From contig NZ_JANUGQ010000017.1 in assembly GCF_024756275.1 (NCBI RefSeq), forward strand, positions 103,563-167,562: a stretch of DNA of 64,000 bases, given 5' to 3'. Within the stretch, counting starts at the first letter, position 1. Each line of letters begins with the position of its first letter. Source of the stretch: Streptomyces pyxinae. Its GTDB lineage: Bacteria > Actinomycetota > Actinomycetes > Streptomycetales > Streptomycetaceae. Positions 44,062-52,852 of the stretch are shown here, piece after piece. The notes below the pieces were generated by a model. That model ran no database searches, was not told where the DNA came from, and saw only the letters and a program-made list of their open reading frames with translations. Both the position numbers and the translations under genes were made by a program.

Positions 44062-44825
44062 GGAGGGTGGGGGGTTCCTCGGTGACGAGCGGAAGCAGCG
44101 GAGGCGGTACGGTCACCCGACCCGGTCCGGTGGGGCCCGGGCGGCACGTCCGGTGGTGCGCGCGGTGCGAGGGGCGGTGATCACGCCCGGTGCGGAGCGA
44201 GGCGGGCTCCGGCCGTGTGAGGACGGTCACCCGCGAACAGAAGTGCTGGAGCTCTGGGGCGTCAACAGCAGAAACAGCTGGAACAGCGGAAACAGCGACA
44301 GCGTGCGCGGACAGCACTCTGGAACCCACGGGCGTGGGTCACGGTGAGCACTGCGGTCGCTGGCATGGACTCCACGGTGACGGGCCGGATATCCGGCTGT
44401 CAACCCAATGCCCGGTTTGGCCGCAATCTTTCACCTCATCCGGTTGCCGTGAGCGGAGAAAGGTTTGTGCTGCCGTGGGCCGGGACACATGGCGCAGCAG
44501 CCACTCGCGCAAACTCTGTCGCGGCTCCGTGACCGGACTGTGATCCGGATCGCTTCGCCTCCTCCGCCGCAACAGTTGGACGGCGGCCGACGTCTCTCTG
44601 GAAGAGGTACCGAAAGAGAGGGTGCGGGAGAGGTGCGGCATGTGTCTCGTTTCTGATGATTTGAACACTTACCGTATAGCTTTGGTTCCGGAGAGTGAAT
44701 ACCGGGCTCAATAGCAGATCCTGGCTTGACTGGCCCGGAGCACCGTACTTGTAATTTCACTCGTGTCGTTCGGCCGAAAACGGGCACGGCAACCTCACGG
44801 GGACGCGAAGACAGACGAGGGGCGC
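44062..44825 (+). promoter_or_regulatory. Regulatory region upstream of whiB, with a vegetative-type promoter
   Basis: This 760-base divergent gap is less GC-rich than any other in the window. TTGACT at 44726-44731 and TGTAAT at 44750-44755 (18-base spacer) form a strong sigma-70-type promoter about 65 bases before whiB. A second possible -10, TATAGC at 44675-44680, lies upstream with TTCTGA 18 bases before it. TTTCACTCGTGTCG just after the first promoter loosely resembles a BldD box, and S. coelicolor whiB is known to be developmentally controlled from two promoters. CAGCAGAAACAGCTGGAACA-type repeats at 44266-44305 are CDO-proximal. No gene was found. Confidence 0.6.
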
Positions 44826-44827
44826 AC

Positions 44828-45094
44828 ATGACCGAGTTGTTCCAGGAACTGCTGCTGGTCGAGGACGCGGACGAGGAACTCGGCTGGCAGGAGCGCGCGT
44901 TGTGCGCCCAGACCGACCCCGAGTCCTTCTTCCCCGAGAAGGGCGGCTCCACCCGGGAGGCCAAGAAGGTCTGCCTCGCCTGCGAGGTCCGCTCCGAGTG
45001 TCTTGAATACGCCCTCGCCAACGACGAGCGGTTCGGCATCTGGGGCGGTCTCTCGGAGCGTGAGCGCCGCAGGCTCAAGAAGGCGGCGGTCTGA
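44828..45094 (+). CDS. whiB: Sporulation regulator WhiB
   Basis: An 88-residue Wbl protein, essentially the canonical streptomycete WhiB. Four cysteines that ligate the [4Fe-4S] cluster are at 26, 49, 52 and 58 (the last three in CLACEVRSEC); the turn FGIWGGLSERER (69-80) binds the sigma factor HrdB region 4, and the C-terminal RRLKKAAV contributes DNA contacts. WhiB acts with WhiA to trigger septation in aerial hyphae. The ATG at 44828 follows GAGGGG. The mycobacterial orthologue WhiB2 lies in an equivalent neighbourhood. Confidence 0.97.
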   Translation: MTELFQELLLVEDADEELGWQERALCAQTDPESFFPEKGGSTREAKKVCLACEVRSECLEYALANDERFGIWGGLSERERRRLKKAAV

Positions 45095-45923
45095 AGCGGC
45101 GGTCCGACGGCCCGAATTCCCGCCCGTCGCGACCGCCGCCACCATCACCGTCGCGACCGCCACGGTCGCGACCGTCGCCATCATCTGCGGCCCTCGCCGC
45201 CACGCTCACCACCACCAGGTGCCGGCGCACCGCCGCCATCGCACCACGGGCCACGCGCCATGGTCAGTACCGCCCGGCCGTGACCGGCCCGTACTCGTCC
45301 GGCCCGGCCCGCCGCCACCGACCGGCGCCCGCCGCATTCCGGTGCACCACCGCCCGCACGGCTCCCGCACCACCGGGCGCGCGCCTTCCCCGCATCCGCG
45401 CCACCGGGCACGTACCCGCGCCACCGGACGCGTACCGCCGACGCCACCGAGCGCGTGCCCGCGACGGCGTACGCGCACCTTCCGCGGCCGGCCACGCCGC
45501 TCGGCTCCCGCCCGCGCCGCCGGCCCTCCGTGTCTCCGGCGCGTGTCCTCCGCCGGTTCCCGCACCTCCCGACGTGCCCGTTGCAGTCGTCACGGTGCCC
45601 GCCTTCCGCGTCTCCGCCCCCGCCCGGCCGCGGTGCCCCGCCCGTACTCGTGTGCCCCGCGCGGCCACCGGTGACACCCGGGGCCGGATATGCCGTCCGC
45701 CGGGCACGCGGGCCGCGGGAGCAGGCGCCGCACACCTCCCGGCGGGCAACCGCGAGGCCCATGTCTCCGATGTCCGGCACCACCGGCGGCCTTGTGCCGT
45801 CCGCTGTCCGGGAGTTGTCCACAGGCGGCGGACCGCTCTGTTGCCAGCCACTAGGGTGGAGCCCCGTCCCAGACGCTCCGCCGCCCCCCGCGGGCGATCC
45901 CCGGCCGGAGGGCCCGTTCGTCG
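45095..45923 (+). other. 830-base gene-free region between whiB and the giant glycosyltransferase
   Basis: Just after whiB, GTCGCGACCG occurs three times (near 45126, 45150 and 45166) and ACGGTCGCGACCGT at 45162-45175 is a perfect palindrome. The middle part contains degenerate CGCGCCACCGG repeats near 45370-45440. The last 120 bases hold TTGTCCACAGG and CACTAGGGTGG (TAGGGT at 45852-45857), a likely promoter zone, and GGAGGG at 45906-45911 is the ribosome site for the next gene. Long open frames in all phases reflect base bias. Confidence 0.5.
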
Positions 45924-48900
45924 ATGTCCGCCACCACTGCCGCGTTCTCCCCTGCCTCCCCCGAGCACGCGCCCGAGTTCCCCCGACACGTCGTCACCGC
46001 CGTGCTCGTCGCCCACGACGGGGCCCGCTGGCTGCCGGAGGCCCTCGCCGGGCTGCTCGCCCAGGACCGTCCGGTGCAGAACGCCCTCGCCGCCGACACC
46101 GGCAGCGCCGACGACTCCGCCCGGCTGCTCGAAGAGGCGCTCGGCGCGGACCGGGTGCTGCACCTCGCCCGCCGCACCGGTTTCGGCGCCGCCGTCGACG
46201 AGGCCCGGCGCACCGCACCGGCGCTCGGCCCCGAGGAGCTGCCCTATCTGAAGCGGCCCAGCGGCTGGGACCCGGTCAGCAGAACCTGGCGCGACGACAC
46301 CTACGACCTCCCCGAACTCCCGCACGGCGAACCGGTCCAGTGGCTCTGGCTGCTGCACGACGACTGCGCCCCCGAGCCGGGCGCCCTCGCCGAACTGCTG
46401 CGGGTGGCCGACGGGGACGACGACATCGCGGTGGTCGGCCCCAAGCTGCGCGGCTGGTACGACCGCAGGCAACTCCTCGAAGCCGGCGTCTCGATCGCCA
46501 ACAGCGGCCGCCGCTGGACCGGCCTCGACCGGCGCGAGCAGGACCAGGGCCAGCACGACCAGGTCCGCCCGGTGCTCTCCGTCTCCAGCGCCGGCATGCT
46601 CGTCCGCCGGGACGTCTTCGAGCGGCTCGGCGGCTTCGACCGGCGGCTGCCGCTGATGCGGGACGACGTCGATCTGTGCTGGCGCGTCCACTCCGCAGGC
46701 CACCGGGTGCTGGTGGCGCCGGACGCCGTACTCCGGCACGCCGAGGCATCCGCCCGGGAGCGGCGCACCGTCGACTGCGCCGGCCGCTCGGTCACCAGCC
46801 CGCACCGGGTCGACAAGGCGGGCGCCGTCTACACCCTGCTCGCCAACGCGCGCGGCGCCGCCCTGCCGTTCGTGCTGCTCCGGCTGGTCCTCGGCACCCT
46901 GCTCCGTACCCTCGCCCATCTCGTCGCCAAGGTGCCGGGACAGGCGGTGGACGAGGTGATGGGCCTCTTCGCCGTGCTGCTGCGCCCCGAGCGGGTCCTC
47001 GCCGCCCGGCGCGCCCGCTCCGCCCGGACCGTCCCGCACGCCGAACTGCGCCCGCTCTTCCCGCCGCCCGGTGCCACCGTCCGGGCCACCACCGAGCAGA
47101 TCGTCACCCACTTCGGCGGCGGCACCTCGGACTCCGGCGGCTCCCGGCACGGCGCCGTCGAGTCCGGGCCCGGCGGAGACGAAGCCGATTATCTGGAGAT
47201 CGAACAGTTCGCCCGGCTGAAGAAGATCGCCGCCCGCCCGGCCCCGGTCCTCTTCGCCCTGCTGCTGCTCGTCTCCATGGTCGCCTGCCGGGCGCTGCTC
47301 GGCGGCGGTGCGCTGGCCGGCGGCGCCCTGCTGCCCGCGCCCGCCACCGTCGGCGAGCTGTGGGGCCGGTACGCCGACGCCTGGCACCCGCTCTCCACCG
47401 GCGGCACCCAGAGCGCCCCGCCGTATCTCGCGCTTCTCGCCGTGCTCTCCGGGGTCTTCCTCGGCTCCACCAACCTCGCGCTCACCGTGCTGCTGGTCTG
47501 CTCGGTGCCGCTGGCCGGCCTCACCGCCTACTTCGTCTCCCGGCCGCTGGTCGGCTCCCGGCTGCTGCGCGCCTGGGGGGCGATCGCCTACGCCTTCCTG
47601 CCCGCCGCCACCGGCGCCCTCGCCACCGGCCGGCTCGGCACCGCGGTCCTCGCCGTTCTGCTGCCGCTGATCGCCCGGGCCGCCGTGGCCGCCTACGGGC
47701 TGCGTGCCGGGACCGGTGCCGCCGGCCCCCGGGGCAGCTGGCGGGCCACCTGGGCGTACGCCTTCCTGCTCACCTTCACCATGGCGTTCACCCCGGTCGT
47801 CTGGCCGCTCGCCGTGCTCCTCGGCCTGGTGGCGCTGGTGCTGCGCCGCCGGGACCCGGTGGCGTACGGGCTGCGCCTGCTCGCCGTCGCCGGCACCCCG
47901 CTGCTGCTCCTCGCCCCCTGGTCGCTGTCGCTGCTCACCGACCCCGTCGCCTTCCTGCGCGAGGCCGGTACGGACCCGGGCACGGCTCCGGCGACCCCGC
48001 TGGACCTGCTGGGCGTGAGCCCCGGCGGCCCCGGCGCCACCGGCGGACTGCTGCTGGTCGGGCTGGTGCTGGCCGCCCTCGCCGCGCTGCTGCGCCCGGA
48101 GCGGCGGCTCGCCGTCCGCACCGCCTGGGGCGTGGCGCTGCTCGGGCTCGGCTGCGCGGTGCTGGGCAACGGGTTCGCGGACGGCTCCGGCTGGGCGGGC
48201 CCCGGCACCCTGGTCTACGGGCTCGCCCTGATCGCCGCCGGCGTGCTCGGCGCCGAGGGCGGCCGCACCCGGGTCGCCGCGCGGAACTTCGGCTGGCGGC
48301 AGCCCGCCGCCGTGCTGATCGCGCTGGCCGCCGCCGCGGGCCCGCTGGTGTCGGCGGCGAGCTGGATGCTCGGCGGCGCGGACGGTCCCCTGGAGCGGCG
48401 CGACCCGGCGCAGGTGCCCGCGTTCGTCGCGGAGGAGAGCACCACCCGGGACCAGCCCCGCACCCTGGTGCTCGGCGGCAGCTCCCCGGCCGCCGTCTCG
48501 TACGCCCTGGTGCGCGGCTCCGGCGCCCGGCTCGGGGACGCCGAACTGGCCGCCGGCCCGGAAGCACCGCACCTCGACAAGCTCGACGGCGTGGTCGCCC
48601 GGCTGGTCGCGGGATCGGGCGCCGACCAGTCCGATCAGCTGAGCGGCTTCGCCATCCGGTACGTCCTGGTCCGGGACGGCGCCCCGCGCCAGATGAGCCG
48701 GGTCCTGGACGCCACCCCCGGGCTGACCCGGCTCAGCCGGCTCGACGGCAGCGCGCTGTGGCGGGTGGACCGCCAGGTCGCCCGCGCCACCATCGTCCCG
48801 GCCGGAAACGGAACCGGAAATGGGAACGGCGGCGGGGAAGCCGGGGAGGACGGCGAGAGCAGTGCCGACGGCGGCTCGGCGGCCGGGAGCGGCCCGGCCG

Positions 48901-49868
48901 AGCGGCTGCCGGTCGCCGCCGGACCGGTCGAGGCGCACACCGACCTCCCGGCGGGCGGCGCCGGCCGGGTGCTGCGGATCGCCGACCGCGCCGACGACGG
49001 CTGGACGGCCACCCTGGACGGCCGGCCACTGAAGAAGACCGTGGTCGACGGCTGGGCGCAGGGCTTCGAGCTGCCCGCCGAGGGCGGCCGGCTCGACCTG
49101 ACGTACGACACCCCGCTCACCCGGACCGCCTGGATCTGGGCCCAGTCCTTCCTCGCCGTGGTGCTGCTGGTCCTCGCCCTGCCGGGCCGGCGCCGGGACG
49201 TGGACGACGACCTGCCGGACGCCCAGCCGCTGGTGCCCGCGCAGGACACCGGTGGCGAGGGCCGCCGGGCCCGCCGGCTGCGCGCCGCCGAGGCGGCCGG
49301 CGCCACCGGGGCGGCGGAACCGGACGCGGGGCCCGGAGCCGGGCCCGCGGCGGTCGCGGAGCCCGAGCCCGCGCCCGTACCGGACACCGATCCGTACGCC
49401 TACGCCCAGCCGGAGCCCGGCCCGGGGACCTCGTACGAGCACACCGGATACGACGACGGCGGCGGTTACGCCGACCCCGGCACCGGCGGACAGCGGGGCT
49501 GGACCGACCCCTACGGACAGCCCTATCCGGCCGACGCGTACCAGCAGTACCCGCAGCAGGGGTACGACCGGGGCTACGAGCAGGGGTACGAGCAGGGGCC
49601 CTCCGGGGCCGGCGCGTACCAGCAGTACCCGGGTTACGGACAGCAGCCGTACCCCGGCTCCGGCCAGGAGGACGACGCGTACGGCGGCTACGGCTCGTAC
49701 GGGCAGTACGGCGCCGGGCAGGGGTACGGCCGGCCTCAGGCGCACGACCAGGACCAGGACCAGGACCGGGCCCAGGACCCGTACGACCCCCGGGGCCGGG
49801 ACCGGCGGCGGCCGTACGCCGGCGGCCATGAGAACGAGCAGCGTCCCGACGGGAGCAGCAACCAGTGA
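45924..49868 (+). CDS. Large polytopic family 2 glycosyltransferase with Tyr/Gln-rich tail
   Basis: A 1314-residue protein. Residues 10-300 are a GT-A domain (VTAVLVAHDGARWLPEAL, VQWLWLLHDDCAPEPGAL with the metal-binding acidic pair, SAGMLVRRDVFERLGGFD, LMRDDVDLCWRVHSAGH with the likely base). About a dozen hydrophobic helices follow from residue 310 to 825, then an extracytoplasmic domain of about 270 residues, a last helix (AWIWAQSFLAVVLLVLAL) and a 190-residue tail of Tyr, Gln, Gly, Asp and Pro repeats. It may assemble or export a wall polysaccharide. Its stop overlaps the DUF5719 GTG, coupling the two. The acceptor and sugar are unknown. Confidence 0.88.
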   Translation: MSATTAAFSPASPEHAPEFPRHVVTAVLVAHDGARWLPEALAGLLAQDRPVQNALAADTGSADDSARLLEEALGADRVLHLARRTGFGAAVDEARRTAPALGPEELPYLKRPSGWDPVSRTWRDDTYDLPELPHGEPVQWLWLLHDDCAPEPGALAELLRVADGDDDIAVVGPKLRGWYDRRQLLEAGVSIANSGRRWTGLDRREQDQGQHDQVRPVLSVSSAGMLVRRDVFERLGGFDRRLPLMRDDVDLCWRVHSAGHRVLVAPDAVLRHAEASARERRTVDCAGRSVTSPHRVDKAGAVYTLLANARGAALPFVLLRLVLGTLLRTLAHLVAKVPGQAVDEVMGLFAVLLRPERVLAARRARSARTVPHAELRPLFPPPGATVRATTEQIVTHFGGGTSDSGGSRHGAVESGPGGDEADYLEIEQFARLKKIAARPAPVLFALLLLVSMVACRALLGGGALAGGALLPAPATVGELWGRYADAWHPLSTGGTQSAPPYLALLAVLSGVFLGSTNLALTVLLVCSVPLAGLTAYFVSRPLVGSRLLRAWGAIAYAFLPAATGALATGRLGTAVLAVLLPLIARAAVAAYGLRAGTGAAGPRGSWRATWAYAFLLTFTMAFTPVVWPLAVLLGLVALVLRRRDPVAYGLRLLAVAGTPLLLLAPWSLSLLTDPVAFLREAGTDPGTAPATPLDLLGVSPGGPGATGGLLLVGLVLAALAALLRPERRLAVRTAWGVALLGLGCAVLGNGFADGSGWAGPGTLVYGLALIAAGVLGAEGGRTRVAARNFGWRQPAAVLIALAAAAGPLVSAASWMLGGADGPLERRDPAQVPAFVAEESTTRDQPRTLVLGGSSPAAVSYALVRGSGARLGDAELAAGPEAPHLDKLDGVVARLVAGSGADQSDQLSGFAIRYVLVRDGAPRQMSRVLDATPGLTRLSRLDGSALWRVDRQVARATIVPAGNGTGNGNGGGEAGEDGESSADGGSAAGSGPAERLPVAAGPVEAHTDLPAGGAGRVLRIADRADDGWTATLDGRPLKKTVVDGWAQGFELPAEGGRLDLTYDTPLTRTAWIWAQSFLAVVLLVLALPGRRRDVDDDLPDAQPLVPAQDTGGEGRRARRLRAAEAAGATGAAEPDAGPGAGPAAVAEPEPAPVPDTDPYAYAQPEPGPGTSYEHTGYDDGGGYADPGTGGQRGWTDPYGQPYPADAYQQYPQQGYDRGYEQGYEQGPSGAGAYQQYPGYGQQPYPGSGQEDDAYGGYGSYGQYGAGQGYGRPQAHDQDQDQDRAQDPYDPRGRDRRRPYAGGHENEQRPDGSSNQ

Positions 49869-51493
49869 ACCGCAGCAGCCTCTCCCTCCTCGCGGTCGTC
49901 ACCGCCCTCGCCGCCGTCACCGGCCTCGCCGCGCTGACCGTGCCGGACGACGCCCCGGCGCCCGTCGCCACCGGGGCGCCCGCCCGGCTGCCGGTCGAGC
50001 GGTCCAGCCTGCTCTGCCCGGCGCCGAGCACCTCCGAGGTCGCCGACACGGTCTACAGCTCCTTCACCCCCACCGGCGGCGGCGCCGGCGGGTCCGGCCG
50101 GGCGGAGCTGAGGCCCTCGGCGGCCACCCCGGGCGACTCCACCACCACCGGCAAGGCGCCCGCGAAGGACGGCAAGGCGCCCGCGAAGGACGGCAAGGAC
50201 GGGTCGGCGGAAGGGGGCGGGGACGGGGCCGGAGCCGGGTCCGCCGACGGGACGAAGCCGTCCGGCGCGGCCAAGCCGGCCACCGCGTCCGCCAAGGCGG
50301 CCCTCACCCTCACCCAGCCCGGCAAGCCGGTCACCGCCGAGGCCGAGGGCGGCGACGCCCCGGCCCTCATCGGCACCGCGTCCGGACCGCTCGCCCCCGG
50401 CTGGACCACCCAGCAGACCACCACCGTCGTGGCCGGCAGCGCACGCGGTCTGCTGGGCGTCGGCTGCACCGCCCCCGACACGGACTTCTGGTTCCCCGGC
50501 GCCTCCACCGCCAAGGAGCGCCAGGACTACCTCCACCTCACCAACCCCGACGACACCGCGAACGTCGTGGACATCGAGCTGTACGGGCCGAACGGCGCAC
50601 TGAAGTCCGACCTCACCGACGGCATCCCGGTCCCGGCCGGGGCCAGCGTGCCGGTGCTGCTCTCCACCCTGACCGGGGACGCCCCCGCCGAGGACGTCAC
50701 CGTGCATGTCACCACCCGCAGCGGCCGGGTGGGCGCGGTGCTGGCCGCCGCCGACGACCGGTTCGGCAGCGACTGGCTGTCCGCCTCCGCCGATCCGGCC
50801 GGCTCCCTGGTGCTGCCCGGCATCCCCGCCGACGCCACCTCCGTACGGCTGGTGGTGTACGCGCCCGGCGAGGACGACGCCGATCTGAAGATCCGGCTGG
50901 CCGGCCCGTCCGGCACCATCACCCCGGCGGGCGCGGAGAGCCTGCGGGTGAAGGCCGGGATGACGGCGGCGGTGGACCTCAAGGACATCACCCGGGGCGA
51001 GGCGGGCTCCCTGCTCCTCACCCCCTCCCAGCCGGGCCGGGTGACCCCGGTGGTCGCCGCGCTCCGGGTGGTCCGGGGCAGGGGCGACAAGCAGGAGGTC
51101 GCCTTCATCCCGGCCACCGGCCCGGTGGGGCAGCGGGCCACGGTCGCGGGCAACCAGGCGAAGGGCACCACCCTCTCCCTGACCGCGCCGGGGGCCACCG
51201 CGCAGGTCAGGGTCACCGCCTCGGCGGGCAGCGAGGGCGGGGCGCCGGCCACCAAGACGTACACCGTCAAGGGCGGCACCACCACGGCCCTCACCGCGCC
51301 GCCCGTCCCGGCCGGGCTCAAGGGCACCTACGCGCTCACCGTCGAGACCGTCTCCGGCGGCCCGGTGCACGCGGCACGCACCCTGGAGGCGCCGAAGGAC
51401 GGCATCCCGATGTTCACCGTGCAGCCCCTGGCCGACGACCGGGGCACGGTCGCCGTACCGGCGGCCCGCGAGGACCTCTCGGTCCTGGACTGA
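49865..51493 (+). CDS. DUF5719 family extracytoplasmic protein
   Basis: A 542-residue protein with an N-terminal helix or signal anchor (SLLAVVTALAAVTGLAALTVP) and an otherwise soluble beta-rich sequence. Two conserved cysteines are in SSLLCPAPS and GVGCTAPDTDFWFPG; an internal Lys/Asp/Gly linker contains KAPAKDG twice. Downstream segments such as LHLTNPDDTANVVDIELYGPNG and VRLVVYAPGEDDADLKIRL suggest tandem Ig-like or jelly-roll folds. It begins inside the glycosyltransferase stop (GTGA), so it is probably an outer-surface partner of that enzyme. The biochemical function is unknown. Confidence 0.85.
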   Translation: MNRSSLSLLAVVTALAAVTGLAALTVPDDAPAPVATGAPARLPVERSSLLCPAPSTSEVADTVYSSFTPTGGGAGGSGRAELRPSAATPGDSTTTGKAPAKDGKAPAKDGKDGSAEGGGDGAGAGSADGTKPSGAAKPATASAKAALTLTQPGKPVTAEAEGGDAPALIGTASGPLAPGWTTQQTTTVVAGSARGLLGVGCTAPDTDFWFPGASTAKERQDYLHLTNPDDTANVVDIELYGPNGALKSDLTDGIPVPAGASVPVLLSTLTGDAPAEDVTVHVTTRSGRVGAVLAAADDRFGSDWLSASADPAGSLVLPGIPADATSVRLVVYAPGEDDADLKIRLAGPSGTITPAGAESLRVKAGMTAAVDLKDITRGEAGSLLLTPSQPGRVTPVVAALRVVRGRGDKQEVAFIPATGPVGQRATVAGNQAKGTTLSLTAPGATAQVRVTASAGSEGGAPATKTYTVKGGTTTALTAPPVPAGLKGTYALTVETVSGGPVHAARTLEAPKDGIPMFTVQPLADDRGTVAVPAAREDLSVLD

Positions 51494-51505
51494 TCCCCCT
51501 GGACC

Positions 51506-51530
51506 GACTCGACTCGACTCGACCCGACCC
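51506..51530. repeat. Pentanucleotide tandem repeat
   Basis: GACTC three times followed by GACCC twice, starting 13 bases after the DUF5719 stop. Confidence 0.85.
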
Positions 51531-51592
51531 GGCCGGGCCCGGCGGCCGGCCGCTGTGCGGGCCCCGGCCCGCGTCCGGGCGGGTCACCGTCC

Positions 51593-51712
51593 TTCACTCG
51601 GGCGGGCCGATGACCCCTTCACTCGGGCGGGCCGATGACCCCTTCACCCGGGCGGGCCCGTGGCCCTTCACCCGGGCGGGCCCGTGGCCCTTCGCCCGGG
51701 CGGGCCGGTGGC
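51593..51712. repeat. 24-25 bp tandem repeats (five copies)
   Basis: Units beginning TTCACTCGGGCGGGCC (later TTCACCCGGGCGGGCC, TTCGCCCGG) start at 51593, 51618, 51643, 51667 and 51691. They lie between the convergent DUF5719 and zincin-like genes. Each unit contains CCCGGGCGGG and could fold weakly; no other terminator is evident. Confidence 0.9.
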
Positions 51713-51924
51713 GGTCGGCCGGGCGCCGTACGGGCGGTGGGTGCGCGCCCCGGTGGACCCGGAGCCATGGCCGGTCGGGCCCCGGCCCTGTGGCGCGGTG
51801 GCGGCCGCCGGTCAGGTCCGTGCCCGGTCGGTCCGGAGCTGGGCGCAGGCGGCCGGGCGGGTCGTCGGATGCCGTACGGATCCCGTGTCCCGGGCCGGGT
51901 CCCGCCCTGGCCGTCGGGGTCGGT

Positions 51925-52034
51925 CCTGGCCGTACCGGTGGGCGGCCCTGGCGTATCGGGGGGGCAGTCCCGGCCGTACGGGTGGCCAGTCCTGGCGTAC
52001 CGGGGGGGTCAGTCCTGGCCGTATCGCGGGTCCA
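51925..52034. repeat. 22-bp repeats running into the 3' end of the zincin-like gene
   Basis: Units related to TCCTGGCCGTACCGGTGGGC start at 51925, 51947, 51968, 51990/51991 and 52013. The last copy lies in the coding sequence and specifies the terminal RYGQD codons; the rest follow the stop. The array therefore looks like outward duplication of the gene end. Confidence 0.75.
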
Positions 52035-52440
52035 CGGACTCCGGGGCCAGCCCCAGCAGCTCCGCGACCTGTTCCACGACGACCTCGTGCACCAGCAGGG
52101 CCCGCTCGTCCCGGCTCCTGGCGCGCAGTTCGACGGGGCGCCGGTAGACCACGATCCGGGCGGGCCGGTCCCGCTCGGCCGGCACCGAGACGCCCAGCGG
52201 CACGGTCTCGTCCGGGACGTCGACGGGCACCTCCAGCACGTGGAAGTCCACCTCGGCCAGCTGCGGCCAGTGCCGCTCCAGCCGTTCCACCGAGTCCTGG
52301 ACCAGATCGCGGAAGGTCTCCGCCCGGGTCAGCGACAGCGGCACCTGCGGCGGTGCGACGGGCCCCCGCATACCGCGGCCGTGACGGTCGCGACGGCGGG
52401 GCCGCGGCTCGGCCGGAGGGGGCGGAACGGGACTGTCCAT
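52009..52440 (-). CDS. Small zincin-like protein (actinobacterial metallopeptidase family)
   Basis: A 143-residue protein of the minimal-zincin family found next to whiB in actinobacteria (from memory Rv3259 in M. tuberculosis). The conserved core is TRAETFRDLVQDSVERLERHWPQLAEVDFHVLEVP and RIVVYRRPVELRA. The helix that normally carries HExxH reads LLVHEVVVEQVAELLG: the first His and Glu are present but the second His is Val, so zinc binding is doubtful. The first 45 residues are disordered. TACTCT about 10 bases before the ATG at 52440 suggests a leaderless mRNA. Confidence 0.8.
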   Translation of the reverse strand: MDSPVPPPPAEPRPRRRDRHGRGMRGPVAPPQVPLSLTRAETFRDLVQDSVERLERHWPQLAEVDFHVLEVPVDVPDETVPLGVSVPAERDRPARIVVYRRPVELRARSRDERALLVHEVVVEQVAELLGLAPESVDPRYGQD

Positions 52441-52852
52441 CACCGTCGCAGAGTAGCTCCCGGGGCTCCGTCCGGGCGGTCCGCCGTCCTCCGACGGCAA
52501 CGATTTTCGGCCCCGCCCGCGGTCCCGCCCCGAGCCGTCCGGCCCCGTGTCCGGTGCGGGGAGCGGCCGTCGGCCGTACCGTCCGGGAGAGCGTTCCGGC
52601 CATCCGGACCCGGTTGGACGAATGCCGCCCGTCCGGCCCGGCGGTCCGCCGTGACCCGTCCCCGCGCACCGAGCCGGAGCCCGCCTCCGCCGGGCGGGTC
52701 GGATCCGGCGAAGGGCCGCCGGAGGCGCGTCCTGGCAGGTCGGCGGAGGTCACCCGGGAGGGCACTGTGGGCGACGTCACAGCGCGACACGGGCGAGTGA
52801 CCTGGTGGAGAGTCGTCGCGGCCCGGTCAAGAGTGCGGTACCGTCCAACGTC
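52441..52852. promoter_or_regulatory. Divergent region between zincin-like and DUF3499 genes
   Basis: 412 bases with promoters on both sides and no gene. TACTCT near 52448-52455 (minus strand) serves the zincin-like gene. On the plus side GGTACCGTCC ends about 7 bases before the DUF3499 GTG, again suggesting a leaderless transcript. GACGTCACAGCGCGACAC near 52770-52790 is a less GC-biased stretch that might bind a regulator. Confidence 0.4.

Noticed and set aside
44190..44543. Small plus-strand open frame upstream of whiB
   Set aside because: It lacks codon-position bias, overlaps repeats and promoter-like sequence, and has no recognisable similarity.
45264..49829. 1500-codon minus-strand open frame opposite the giant glycosyltransferase
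   Set aside because: No domain is recognisable and the codon bias fits the plus-strand gene; it is a mirror of the real coding strand.
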